Shown here piece by piece: positions 26,638-34,436 of a stretch of 64,000 nucleotides of DNA. Within the stretch, counting starts at the first letter, position 1, and every line of letters begins with the position of its first letter. The notes under the pieces are model-generated. The model was not told the DNA's origin, searched no databases, and saw only the letters and a list, made by a program, of their open reading frames with translations. Source of the DNA: Haloactinospora alba (GTDB lineage Bacteria > Actinomycetota > Actinomycetes > Streptosporangiales > Streptosporangiaceae). The stretch covers positions 248,001 through 312,000 of the forward strand of contig NZ_VFQC01000001.1 of assembly GCF_006717075.1 (NCBI RefSeq), in the 5' to 3' direction. Made by a program: the position numbers and the translations under genes.

Positions 26638-27499
26638 CCAGGGAGTCGGCGCGGGCGAGAACGCAGTCGAACTCCAGCACCCGGCCGGTGCTCTCCTCCC
26701 GGGTCACCGGGAACATGCCGGTGATCTCGAAGCCCGCGCCCTCGTAGGCCGCGATGGCCTCGTTCATCCGCGGCATGCCCTCGTAGATCTGCATGAGCGC
26801 CACCTCGGACTGCATCCCGACGAACTCCCGGATCCGCTCGCCAGCCCCGGCGAACGCCTCCAGGTCGTAGCCCTGGGTGTCGAGCTTCAGGTACGGGCGC
26901 GGCTCGTCGATGCCGTCGAGGACCTCGTCCAGGATGTTGTCCAGCCGCCGGACGCTGACCTCCTGGCTCTCGATCTTCGAGAACCGCTTGTAGCGCCGGT
27001 TCCCGAACTCACTGGGGCCGAGGAGGGAGCTCATCGACCCCGACACCACGTTCATCGTGGTGGAGGTCTCCGTGCTCCCCAACGCGTGGGGGTACACCCA
27101 CCAGTTCGGGTCCTTGGCCGCGGCGCGGCGCAGTTTCTCCACGATGCCCGGGACCGGCTCGAAGGAGACGATCCGCCCGGTGTAGCCGTGGCGGCGTAGC
27201 TGTTTGGCGTACTGCCCGACGTTCGCGCCGACGTCGAGGACACAGTTCGCGCCGTAGTGTTCCAGCAGTGCGGCGACGTGCCGCGCGCCCAGGTAGTTGG
27301 CGGCGCTTTTCTGGAACGCGAGTTCCTCCTTCGCGCTGCGCCGTTTGTTCACGACGAGCTGCGCGCCCTCACCGAAGGGGAGGGTGGTGAACCGGTCGTT
27401 CTTGTTGCGGGAGAGGAGGGCGGTGCCCGGGCCAAGGTTGGTCACACTGAGACCGAACCTGGGAAGAAGCCCCAGGAGTCGCCTGCGTACGGTAGGCAT
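26591..27499 (-). CDS. FkbM family methyltransferase
   Basis: SAM-dependent O-methyltransferase-fold protein, 302 residues, probably modifying a sugar of the surface polymer. The SAM-binding motif is CVLDVGANVGQYAKQLRRHG, followed by RIVSFEPVPGIVEKLRRAA and YLKLDTQGYDLEAFAGAG, typical of FkbM. The start MPTVRRRLLGLLPRFGLS at 27499 is used; the longer frame to 27766 runs through a terminator and AT-rich spacer. Convergent overlap with the GT2 gene means that both transcripts cross each other's 3' ends. Confidence 0.88.
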   Translation of the reverse strand: MPTVRRRLLGLLPRFGLSVTNLGPGTALLSRNKNDRFTTLPFGEGAQLVVNKRRSAKEELAFQKSAANYLGARHVAALLEHYGANCVLDVGANVGQYAKQLRRHGYTGRIVSFEPVPGIVEKLRRAAAKDPNWWVYPHALGSTETSTTMNVVSGSMSSLLGPSEFGNRRYKRFSKIESQEVSVRRLDNILDEVLDGIDEPRPYLKLDTQGYDLEAFAGAGERIREFVGMQSEVALMQIYEGMPRMNEAIAAYEGAGFEITGMFPVTREESTGRVLEFDCVLARADSLVTPPAAAPSAAFATQ

Positions 27500-27597
27500 G
27501 CGCACAGGATGCCAAACATTCCCCCGCCATATCCACAGAATCTGAGAACAATCTGAGTTTGGGTGGCCGGAACAGTGGTTAGGGTCCGCGAAACGGC

Positions 27598-27626
27598 CTG
27601 TCCGCCCGGGGGTTCCGGGCGGACAG
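27598..27626 (-). terminator. Hairpin terminator after the nitroreductase gene
   Basis: CTGTCCGCCCGG at 27598-27609 pairs perfectly with 27615-27626 over a 5-base loop. It starts 25 bases beyond the minus-strand nitroreductase stop. Confidence 0.7.
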
Positions 27627-27650
27627 TAGGCACGACGTGACCGTGACGTG

Positions 27651-28265
27651 TCACAGCTCGGTGGTGACGTCCTCGAAGTCGAAGCGGGGGAGGCGTTCGA
27701 ACTCGGGGTGGTCCGGTCCGGGCCGGCCGAGGTTGACCACGACGAACGCCCGCTGCCTACCGTCACCGAAGAACTCCTTGTTCACGGCCTCGGCGTCGAA
27801 GCCGGTCATCGGGCCGGCGGCGAGGCCGGCGGCGCGGATGCCGATGAGGAAGTAGCCGGCCTGCAGGGCGGAGTTGAGGCGCGCGTTGTCGGTGCGGAAC
27901 TGCTCGTCCGCGCCGAACAGGTTCCTGATCCCCTCCTCCCGGGAGGGGAAGAAGCTTCCGGCGCGCTCGTGGAACTCGGTGTCGTAGGACAGGATCGCGG
28001 TGAGAGGGGCGGTCCGGGTCTTGGGCTGGTTGCCCTCCATCATGAGCGGCACGAGCCGCTCCCGGCTCTCGGCCGACCGCAGCAGGGTGACGCGCAGCGG
28101 CTGGATGTTCATGGAGGTCGGCCCGTACTTGGCGAGGTCGTGGATCGCGCGGATCTGGGCGTCGCTGACCGGCTCCGAGCTGAAGCTGTTCGCGGTCCGG
28201 GCCTCGCGGAAGAGCAGGTCCTGCGCGCTGCGGGCGAGTTCGAGCGGTTCGGTGATCTCGGACAT
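27651..28265 (-). CDS. Nitroreductase-family oxidoreductase (RutE/malonic semialdehyde reductase-like)
   Basis: A 204-residue FMN-dependent NAD(P)H oxidoreductase. It has the FMN-binding RTANSFSSEPVSDAQIRAIH start region, YGPTSMNIQPLRVTLL, SALQAGYFLIGIRAAGLAAG and MTGFDAEAVNKEFF, matching the RutE subgroup, which reduces malonic semialdehyde in uracil breakdown. No other rut gene is near, so a different carbonyl or nitro substrate is possible. The ATG at 28265 follows AACATGTC-free purine-rich sequence (GAGGGAAA). A palindrome TTCCTAGGAA lies 60 bases upstream. Confidence 0.85.
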   Translation of the reverse strand: MSEITEPLELARSAQDLLFREARTANSFSSEPVSDAQIRAIHDLAKYGPTSMNIQPLRVTLLRSAESRERLVPLMMEGNQPKTRTAPLTAILSYDTEFHERAGSFFPSREEGIRNLFGADEQFRTDNARLNSALQAGYFLIGIRAAGLAAGPMTGFDAEAVNKEFFGDGRQRAFVVVNLGRPGPDHPEFERLPRFDFEDVTTEL

Positions 28266-28325
28266 GTTTTCCCTCGTCGGACTCGGTTGCGCCGTGTGTC
28301 TCACGGACACCCGCACAAACTTATC

Positions 28326-28335
28326 TTCCTAGGAA
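28326..28335. promoter_or_regulatory. Palindrome TTCCTAGGAA upstream of nitroreductase
   Basis: A perfect 10-bp inverted repeat in the AT-richer gap between two minus-strand genes, about 60 bases from the nitroreductase start. It could be an operator, but no repeat of the site was found in the window. Confidence 0.25.
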
Positions 28336-28368
28336 ACCATTCCGGTTGCGGGGTGCGTGTGCTGTGTC

Positions 28369-29574
28369 TCACCTGTTGGCGCAGTGCGGAGGCTCCGGGG
28401 CCGTCGGGAGCGGGAGGCCGCCCCCGGCGGTCCGCCACAGTTGTCCGGGTACCTCCACCGTCTGGGGAGCGACCTGGTGGCCGGCTTCGGCGCACGCCCA
28501 CGTCTCCAGCTGCCGCACGAACGCCTCTGCCTGGACCGGCCAGTGGAACGACTCGCGTGCGATCCGGTGCCCGGTGCGGGAGAACCGTTCCCGCAACTGT
28601 TGGGAGGAGTGCAGTCGCAGCACCGCCTCGGCGGCGGCAGCGGGGTCGCCGAACGGCACGACCATGCCGCACTCGCCCTGGGGCTGCTGGGTGACCAGGG
28701 CGCTCGCGGCCGGGTTGGGCGAGGTCACCACCGGCAGGCCCCGGGCCATGTACTCGACCACCTTCGTCGGCAGGGAGTGGCGGTAGTTCGGCTGGTCGTG
28801 CAGCAGGCAGATCCCCGCCGTCGCCCCGTTGATCATGCGCAGCGCCTGGTCGTTGGGAACGAACCCGTACCAGTGGATCGCCTCCTCCTGCTGGGCGGCG
28901 CGCAGCATCGGCCGGGTTTCGGTGTCGGACGAACCGATCACCTCCACCCGGATGCCGTGCGGCCGCAGCCGCCGGCCGAGCTCCACGAGCTCGGCCGCGC
29001 CGCGCGCTTCCGAGACGTGGCCGAGGTAGGCGACCCGGCCGGTACCCGGTGCTCGTTCCGGTTCGGGCGGAACATAGGTGGTGTTGGGGACCACCGGATG
29101 GGTGTGCCGGAACCGCTGGCGGTAGCCCTCCTCCGCGAGCAGGAGGTGCATCCGCCGCTCCGCGTGCCCCTCGAAGCCGCGCACGATCGGTCGCAGGGGG
29201 CGCCGCAGCGGCTTGGGCAGCCACGGTTTGCTGAGCAGCGAGGCGGCGGCGTCCTCGTGCACGTCCCACACCGTCGTCGGACGGTTCCGCGGCAGCGCCA
29301 GCAACAGCTCCGGGTCGTGGAAGAGCAGGATGTCAGCGGTGGGGGCGTGGTGGGCCAGCACCGCGCGTGCGGCCCGCAGCGCCCCGATCCGCCGTCGGCC
29401 CACCGCCCGCGGGACGTCCACCACGGTCAGTTCCGGGTCCGGCGTCACCCCGCGTTCCCGGAAGGGGGCGATGTAGGTGACCGTGTGGCCGGCGTCGAGC
29501 AGTGCCCGGATCTGCCGGTGCAGGATGCGCGCGTCCTCGGGGTGGTGGACCACAGTAGCTACGACGGCGTGCAT
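28369..29574 (-). CDS. Family 4 glycosyltransferase
   Basis: A 401-residue GT-B glycosyltransferase. The N-terminal acceptor domain begins MHAVVATVVHHPEDARI, and the C-terminal donor domain carries VAYLGHVSEARGAAELVELG, IHWYGFVPNDQAL, LPTKVVEYMARGLPVVTS and GMVVPFGDPAAAAEAVL, with the E-x7-E-like region typical of GT4. The ATG at 29574 has GGAGG five bases upstream; a GTG four codons earlier is less well placed. It probably adds a sugar to the wall polymer on the cytoplasmic side. Confidence 0.88.
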   Translation of the reverse strand: MHAVVATVVHHPEDARILHRQIRALLDAGHTVTYIAPFRERGVTPDPELTVVDVPRAVGRRRIGALRAARAVLAHHAPTADILLFHDPELLLALPRNRPTTVWDVHEDAAASLLSKPWLPKPLRRPLRPIVRGFEGHAERRMHLLLAEEGYRQRFRHTHPVVPNTTYVPPEPERAPGTGRVAYLGHVSEARGAAELVELGRRLRPHGIRVEVIGSSDTETRPMLRAAQQEEAIHWYGFVPNDQALRMINGATAGICLLHDQPNYRHSLPTKVVEYMARGLPVVTSPNPAASALVTQQPQGECGMVVPFGDPAAAAEAVLRLHSSQQLRERFSRTGHRIARESFHWPVQAEAFVRQLETWACAEAGHQVAPQTVEVPGQLWRTAGGGLPLPTAPEPPHCANR

Positions 29575-29888
29575 GTGCGCCTCCACCTGCGTCGACCGCC
29601 GGGAACGTGTCCGTACCCGGCGTGGTTTCCCAACCTGGCCTCACGTTAGGGAGCGAAGGAAACACCGGGTGAAAAGCAGGGTTACGCACAGGCGTGGGTG
29701 AGGTGACGGCTTCTTCCGGGGAGGGCGCGCGAACGAAACCGCGGGTCACGCGCGGGAAGGACGCCACGGCCAGCCGGCGGGAACGCCGCGGGCGGCCCGG
29801 AACGTGGCCAGGGCCCCGGACCGCGCCGCGGGGCGGTCCGGGGCGGTGACGCTCGCCCCGACTGCGGGGTGTGCCCCCGCGGGAGCGG
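29575..29888. other. Gene-free spacer containing a terminator
   Basis: 314 bases between two minus-strand genes. I see no coding pattern. The right half holds a strong hairpin (29814-29843); the left half should hold the glycosyltransferase promoter. Confidence 0.5.
29814..29843 (-). terminator. Hairpin terminator after the WecC-like gene
   Basis: CCCCGGACCGC at 29814-29824 pairs perfectly with 29833-29843 over an 8-base loop, about 45 bases beyond the minus-strand stop codon. Confidence 0.6.
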
Positions 29889-31214
29889 TCACAACAGCTG
29901 CACGCCGTCCCGGACGATCGGGGAGGTGGTGTGCTGGTCCGCGGTGTCCGGGCCAGAGCGGCGCAGCGTCCCGCGCGTGTCCAGCAGCAGCCGCGCGTTC
30001 TCGGTGAGCAGCTTCGGGGCGTAGACCTCGTGCTCGGTGAGCAGGATCGTGAGGTCCGCCTCGGCCATGGCCCCTTCCAGGTCCGTGGTGCGGGGAACGG
30101 GGGTGCCGTTCACCGTCCATTCCGCCACGTGCGGGTCGTGGTAGGTCAGGGTCGCGCCCTTGCCCGCGAGTTTGGCGGCGACGGGGCGGGCCGGGGACTC
30201 GCGCTGGTCGGCGATGTCGGCCTTGTAGGTGACTCCCAGCAACAGCACCGTGGCCCGCGACAGGGCCAGTCCCGCCTCGTTGAGCAGTTCCTGCGCGCGC
30301 TGGGCGACGTAGTTCGGCATGCGCGCGTTGATCTCCTGGGCCAGCTCCACGAACCGGAACGGGTAACCCAGTGTCTTGACCTTGTACGACAGGTAGTTCG
30401 GGTCGATGGGGATGCAGTGCCCGCCCACCCCCGGGCCGGGGTAGAAGGCCTGGAACCCGAAGGGTTTGGTGGCGGCGCAGGAGATCGCGTCCCACAGGTC
30501 CACGCCGAGTTCCTGGCAGAAGACCGCCATTTCGTTCACGAGGGCGATATTGACGTGCCGGTAGGTGTTTTCCAGTAGTTTGGCCATTTCGGCCTCGCGC
30601 GTGCCGCGCGCCTGGACCACCGTGTCGACGAAGGACGAGTAGAACTCCGTGGCCAGTTCGCCGCAGCGTTCCGTCATTCCGCCCACGACTTTCGGGGTGT
30701 TGGCGACTCCGAACGCCGGGTTTCCGGGATCGATGCGTTCCGGGGAGAACGCCAGGTGGAAATCCGTTCCGGCGACGAGTCCGGACTCCTCGAGAAGGGG
30801 CCGCACGACCTCCTCGGTGGTGCCCGGGTAGGTGGTGGACTCCAGGATCACCAGGGTTCCGGGACGCAGCCGGGGTGCGGCGGAAGCGGCCGCGGCCCGG
30901 ACGGCGCTGAGGTCGGGTCCGTTCTCCGCGGAGAGCGGTGTGGGGACGCAGATGACGACGGTCCGGGTCGTGGCCAGGACGTCCGGGTCGGTCGTGGCGG
31001 TGAACCCGGCGGCTGTCATCTCCTGGATGTCGGCGTCGGTCAGGTCGTCGATGTGCGAGTTCCCGGAGTTCAGTTCCGCGACGACGTCCGCATCGACTTC
31101 CAGGCCGGTGACAGTGAGACCCGCTTGGGCCGCCTGGTGGGCCATGGGAAGGCCGACGTAGCCGAGTCCGATCACGACCAGGTCCGGGGCCGCGGTGGTG
31201 GCGCCAGAGTCCAT
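29889..31214 (-). CDS. wecC: Nucleotide-sugar dehydrogenase, UDP-ManNAc/UDP-GlcNAc 6-dehydrogenase type
   Basis: NAD-dependent oxidation of UDP-N-acetylhexosamine to its uronic acid, 441 residues. Motifs are LVVIGLGYVGLPMAHQAA, VVICVPTPL, ILESTTYPGTTEEVV, FSPERIDPGN, LLENTYRHVNIALVNE, GPGVGGHCIPIDPNYL with the catalytic Cys, and GVTYKADIADQRESPA. The GHCIPIDP form is that of WecC/WbpA/TviB enzymes and not of glucose dehydrogenases such as the one at 11829. A WecB-type epimerase is encoded nearby, so UDP-ManNAcA is the likely product. The ATG at 31214 is preceded by GAAGGCGAGG. The symbol marks the family; WbpA-like use of GlcNAc is possible. Confidence 0.82.
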   Translation of the reverse strand: MDSGATTAAPDLVVIGLGYVGLPMAHQAAQAGLTVTGLEVDADVVAELNSGNSHIDDLTDADIQEMTAAGFTATTDPDVLATTRTVVICVPTPLSAENGPDLSAVRAAAASAAPRLRPGTLVILESTTYPGTTEEVVRPLLEESGLVAGTDFHLAFSPERIDPGNPAFGVANTPKVVGGMTERCGELATEFYSSFVDTVVQARGTREAEMAKLLENTYRHVNIALVNEMAVFCQELGVDLWDAISCAATKPFGFQAFYPGPGVGGHCIPIDPNYLSYKVKTLGYPFRFVELAQEINARMPNYVAQRAQELLNEAGLALSRATVLLLGVTYKADIADQRESPARPVAAKLAGKGATLTYHDPHVAEWTVNGTPVPRTTDLEGAMAEADLTILLTEHEVYAPKLLTENARLLLDTRGTLRRSGPDTADQHTTSPIVRDGVQLL

Positions 31215-31519
31215 GGTGCTTGCCTCGCCTTCGTCTTTCGGTACAAGGAACCGCACGATTCCAGAACTGGTGTGGCAGCAGGCCGGAGTGCTGTTGTGCG
31301 TTGCCGCGGAAACGGAGTCACACGCCCTTCCGTGAAGTCCGCGTCCGCGCGGATGAAAACGTGCTTACGGCCGCATTCCCCCGTATATACCGGTTTCGGC
31401 GATTCGGGAAAGCGCCATTCCGCGCATGTTCCACCCTAATGTTTTTCCCCCCGCGCGTCCCGGGGGTTTCGGGAAATGTCGACAAGGATTAACTCATGTG
31501 CCACGCCGCGTTCCGCCCC
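31215..31519. other. Gene-free spacer upstream of the WecC-like gene
   Basis: 305 bases, AT-richer than the surroundings (for example around 31375-31400 and 31430-31495), between two minus-strand genes. It should hold the wecC promoter. I see no clear hairpin or coding pattern. Confidence 0.45.
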
Positions 31520-33268
31520 TCAAACAGGACCCAGCGGTTTCTCCCCGAGGAGGGCGGAGTACGCGTCGAGGTAGCGCCGCGCCGCGGCGTTCCAGGTGCG
31601 CTCCCCGGTGACCCGCGCGCGCCCGGCCCGGCCGTAGCCCGCCCGCAGACGCGCGTCGCGGGCCAGCCGCTCCAGGCACCCGGCGAGTTCCCGGGAGGAG
31701 CCCGGATCCACGAGTTCCCCCGTCTCCCCGTGCTCCACGAGCTCCCGGAGGGCCGGCAGGTCGCTGGCCACCACCGGCAGCCCGCCGGCCATCGCCTCGA
31801 CCGGTTTCAGCGGGGTGACGAGGCGGGTGACCCGCTCGTCCCGGCGCGGCACCGCGAACACGTCCATCGCCGCGTGGTACCGCCGGATCTCCCCGGCGGC
31901 CACCCGGCCGGGAAAGTGCGTACTGTCCGCCACCCCGGCCGCGGCCGCGTGGTCCCGCAGCGCGTCCAGTTCCGGACCGTCCCCGACGACCAGGGCGCGG
32001 GCGGGAACGCCGCGGCCGCGCAGCAGCGCGACAGCGTCGATCAGGGTGTCCAGCCCCTCGTAGCCGTAGCAGCTCGTCGTGGTCCCCACCACGAACTCCT
32101 CGGGTCCGACGCCCCATTCGTCCCGGACCCCGCTGCCGGACGGCAGCGGTTCGAGGAAGCCCTCCTCCACCGCGTTGGGAACGACGAGGACCCTGTCGGG
32201 CGCTATCCCCCGCGCCACGATCTCGTCCCGCATCGCGCGGCCCAGAGTCACCACCAGGTCGGCCGCCGACATACACGCGGTCTCCCGGCGGCGCTCCTCT
32301 CGGTAGAACGCGTCCGAGGTGCTGCGGGAGGCGTCGCGGGACAGCCACGACTCCTCCAGGAACCCCCGGACCTCGTATACCACCGGGACACCGAACCGGC
32401 GTCCCAGTTCCAGCGCCAGCCTCCCGTTGCGGTGGTTGCTGGCGGCGTGCAGCACGTCGGGCCGCAACCGCTCCACGAGCGGCACCGCGCGCCGCACTGA
32501 GGAGCGCAGCTCACGCTCACCGTCGGCGGGCGCGAACCACGGCAGCAAGCGGTGGTAGTCCACCCCCTCCACCCGCACGCGGGGGCGGGCGTCGGCGATG
32601 CCCTTGGTCAGCGGGTACCCCAGGCGCGTGACCACGTGCGGTTCCATCCCGGAAGCGCGCTGTCCCAGTGCGATGCGGTGCGTCCGCTGCGTGTAGCCGG
32701 CGTTGGTGTGCGGCAGGGCGTTGGTGACCAGGTGCAGCACGCGCGTCACCGGAACCGATTGTCCATCGTTCATCGTGTCGTAGCGTGCCGTTCTCCGAAC
32801 CGGGGTTACCGTGAGATCGGGCCAGCGGCCGGGCGTTTCGGAGGGCAGGGCGCGTCCCGTCGCGAGGGCCACCTCGCGTTCGAGCCGGACGCGGCGCGGG
32901 CCCTCCGGGAGTCCGGCGAGGAGTTCCCGCGCTGTCCGGGGTCGCTCCACGGCCAGCGCGAACGCGACCATACGGGCTATGCAGCGGGGGGAGGCACCAT
33001 GGGCACTGCGGCGGAGCGTATCCAGACTTCCCGTACGGTTCCCGGCGTCCCACAGCGCGTAGACCCGGGCCAGACCGCCGGTACGCAGCAGAACGGCGCG
33101 CACGACGCGTCGGAGGCCGCCCGGGCACACGCGCAGCGCCAGCAGCGGAACCCTGGCGGGTTCGCGGCGCAGGTGCCGCCAGGCCAGGGTCGCGGTGAAC
33201 GAGATCGTTTTCGCGGTGTTGCGCACGGCTGGGCATGGAACCACGCGGAGATGACCTGGCGGTGACAC
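31520..33268 (-). CDS. Family 4 glycosyltransferase with N-terminal extension
   Basis: A protein of up to 582 residues. The first 170 or so form an arginine-rich, partly helical extension of unknown role. The GT-B core begins VTRVLHLVTNALPHTNAGYT, then GVPVVYEVRGFLEESWLSRD, VVPNAVEEGFLEPL, VVGTTTSCYGYEGLDTLIDA, VFAVPRRDERVTRLVTPLK and PVEAMAGGLPVVASDLPAL, matching GT4 enzymes that transfer sugars with retention. The start is uncertain: GTG 33268 has poor spacing from GGAG, and GTG 33226 has no ribosome-binding site. It is divergent from wecB with about 65 bases between starts. Confidence 0.85.
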   Translation of the reverse strand: MSPPGHLRVVPCPAVRNTAKTISFTATLAWRHLRREPARVPLLALRVCPGGLRRVVRAVLLRTGGLARVYALWDAGNRTGSLDTLRRSAHGASPRCIARMVAFALAVERPRTARELLAGLPEGPRRVRLEREVALATGRALPSETPGRWPDLTVTPVRRTARYDTMNDGQSVPVTRVLHLVTNALPHTNAGYTQRTHRIALGQRASGMEPHVVTRLGYPLTKGIADARPRVRVEGVDYHRLLPWFAPADGERELRSSVRRAVPLVERLRPDVLHAASNHRNGRLALELGRRFGVPVVYEVRGFLEESWLSRDASRSTSDAFYREERRRETACMSAADLVVTLGRAMRDEIVARGIAPDRVLVVPNAVEEGFLEPLPSGSGVRDEWGVGPEEFVVGTTTSCYGYEGLDTLIDAVALLRGRGVPARALVVGDGPELDALRDHAAAAGVADSTHFPGRVAAGEIRRYHAAMDVFAVPRRDERVTRLVTPLKPVEAMAGGLPVVASDLPALRELVEHGETGELVDPGSSRELAGCLERLARDARLRAGYGRAGRARVTGERTWNAAARRYLDAYSALLGEKPLGPV

Positions 33269-33332
33269 TCCGGCGTCGTGCGCGCGTCGCCCGGGGGATA
33301 AGTCTGTTGCCTCCTGTTACGAAGGGAACGTG

Positions 33333-34436
33333 ATGTCGTCAGCACCAGCCGGAAGCCCGTCCGGCGGGATCGTGCACATCGTCGGTGCGCGACCCAACTT
33401 CGTTAAGGCCGCCCCGGTGGTGGCCGCCCTGGAGGAACGGGGTGCCCGGCAGTCGGTGGTGCACACCGGACAGCATTACGACGACCGCATGTCCGCTGTT
33501 TTCTTCCGCGAACTGGGGCTGCCCCGGCCGGACGTGGACCTCGGCGTGGGGTCGGGGACGCACGCCGAGCAGACCGCCGCCCTCATGGTGCGGCTGGAAC
33601 AGGAGTTCACCACCCGTTCACCCGAACGTGTTCTCGTCTACGGTGACGTGAACTCGACGCTGGCGGCCGCCCTCGTCGCCGCGAAACTGGGGATCCCGGT
33701 GGGACACGTCGAGGCGGGACTGCGTTCGTTCGACTGGTCGATGCCGGAGGAGGCCAACCGCACCCTCACGGACCAGGTCTGCGACATGGCATTCGTGACC
33801 AGTCCGGAGGCCGTCGGCCACCTGGCCCGCGAGGGCGTTCCCTCCCACCGGGTGCACTTCGTCGGCAACCCCATGATCGACACGCTGCTGGCCCACCTGG
33901 ACCGGTTCGACACCCGGGCGCTGCGCGACCGGCTGCACCTGCCCGAGGTCTACACCGCGGCCACCCTGCACCGTCCCGCCAACGTCGACGACCCGGACAC
34001 CGCCGCGCGTCTGGTCGGTCGGCTGCACGAGATCGCCGACCAGACACCCGTGGTCATGCCGGTCCACCCTCGCGGCCGCGAGGCCCTGGCGGCAGCCGGC
34101 CTGGGAGAGCACCCCGGCGTCCACCTGCTGGAACCGCTCGGCTACACCGACTTCGTGACACTGGTGCGCGGCGCGGCCGCGGTGGTCACCGACTCCGGCG
34201 GGGTCCAGGAGGAGAGCACCATCCTCGGCGTCCCCTGCCTGACCCTGCGCCCCAACACCGAACGCCCGGTCACCATCACCCACGGCACGAACCGGCTCGT
34301 GGCCGAAGCCGAACTCCCCGGCCTGGTGTCCAAGATCCTCGCCGGGGACGCCGCTGCTCGTGACACGGACACACCCCCGCTGTGGGACGGCCACGCGGGA
34401 GAACGCATCGCCACCATCCTGAGGGGAACCTCGTGA
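33333..34436 (+). CDS. wecB: UDP-N-acetylglucosamine 2-epimerase (non-hydrolysing)
   Basis: Interconverts UDP-GlcNAc and UDP-ManNAc, precursors for teichoic linkage units or ManNAcA polymers. The 367 residues show IVHIVGARPNFVKAAPVV, VVHTGQHYDDRM, VYGDVNSTLAAALVAAKL, GHVEAGLRSFDWSMPEE, TLHRPANVDDP and VVTDSGGVQEESTILGVP. The ATG at 33333 has GAAGGGA five bases upstream. Its stop overlaps the GTG of the next gene (GTGA). With the dehydrogenase at 29889 it would complete the route to UDP-ManNAcA. Confidence 0.93.
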   Translation: MSSAPAGSPSGGIVHIVGARPNFVKAAPVVAALEERGARQSVVHTGQHYDDRMSAVFFRELGLPRPDVDLGVGSGTHAEQTAALMVRLEQEFTTRSPERVLVYGDVNSTLAAALVAAKLGIPVGHVEAGLRSFDWSMPEEANRTLTDQVCDMAFVTSPEAVGHLAREGVPSHRVHFVGNPMIDTLLAHLDRFDTRALRDRLHLPEVYTAATLHRPANVDDPDTAARLVGRLHEIADQTPVVMPVHPRGREALAAAGLGEHPGVHLLEPLGYTDFVTLVRGAAAVVTDSGGVQEESTILGVPCLTLRPNTERPVTITHGTNRLVAEAELPGLVSKILAGDAAARDTDTPPLWDGHAGERIATILRGTS

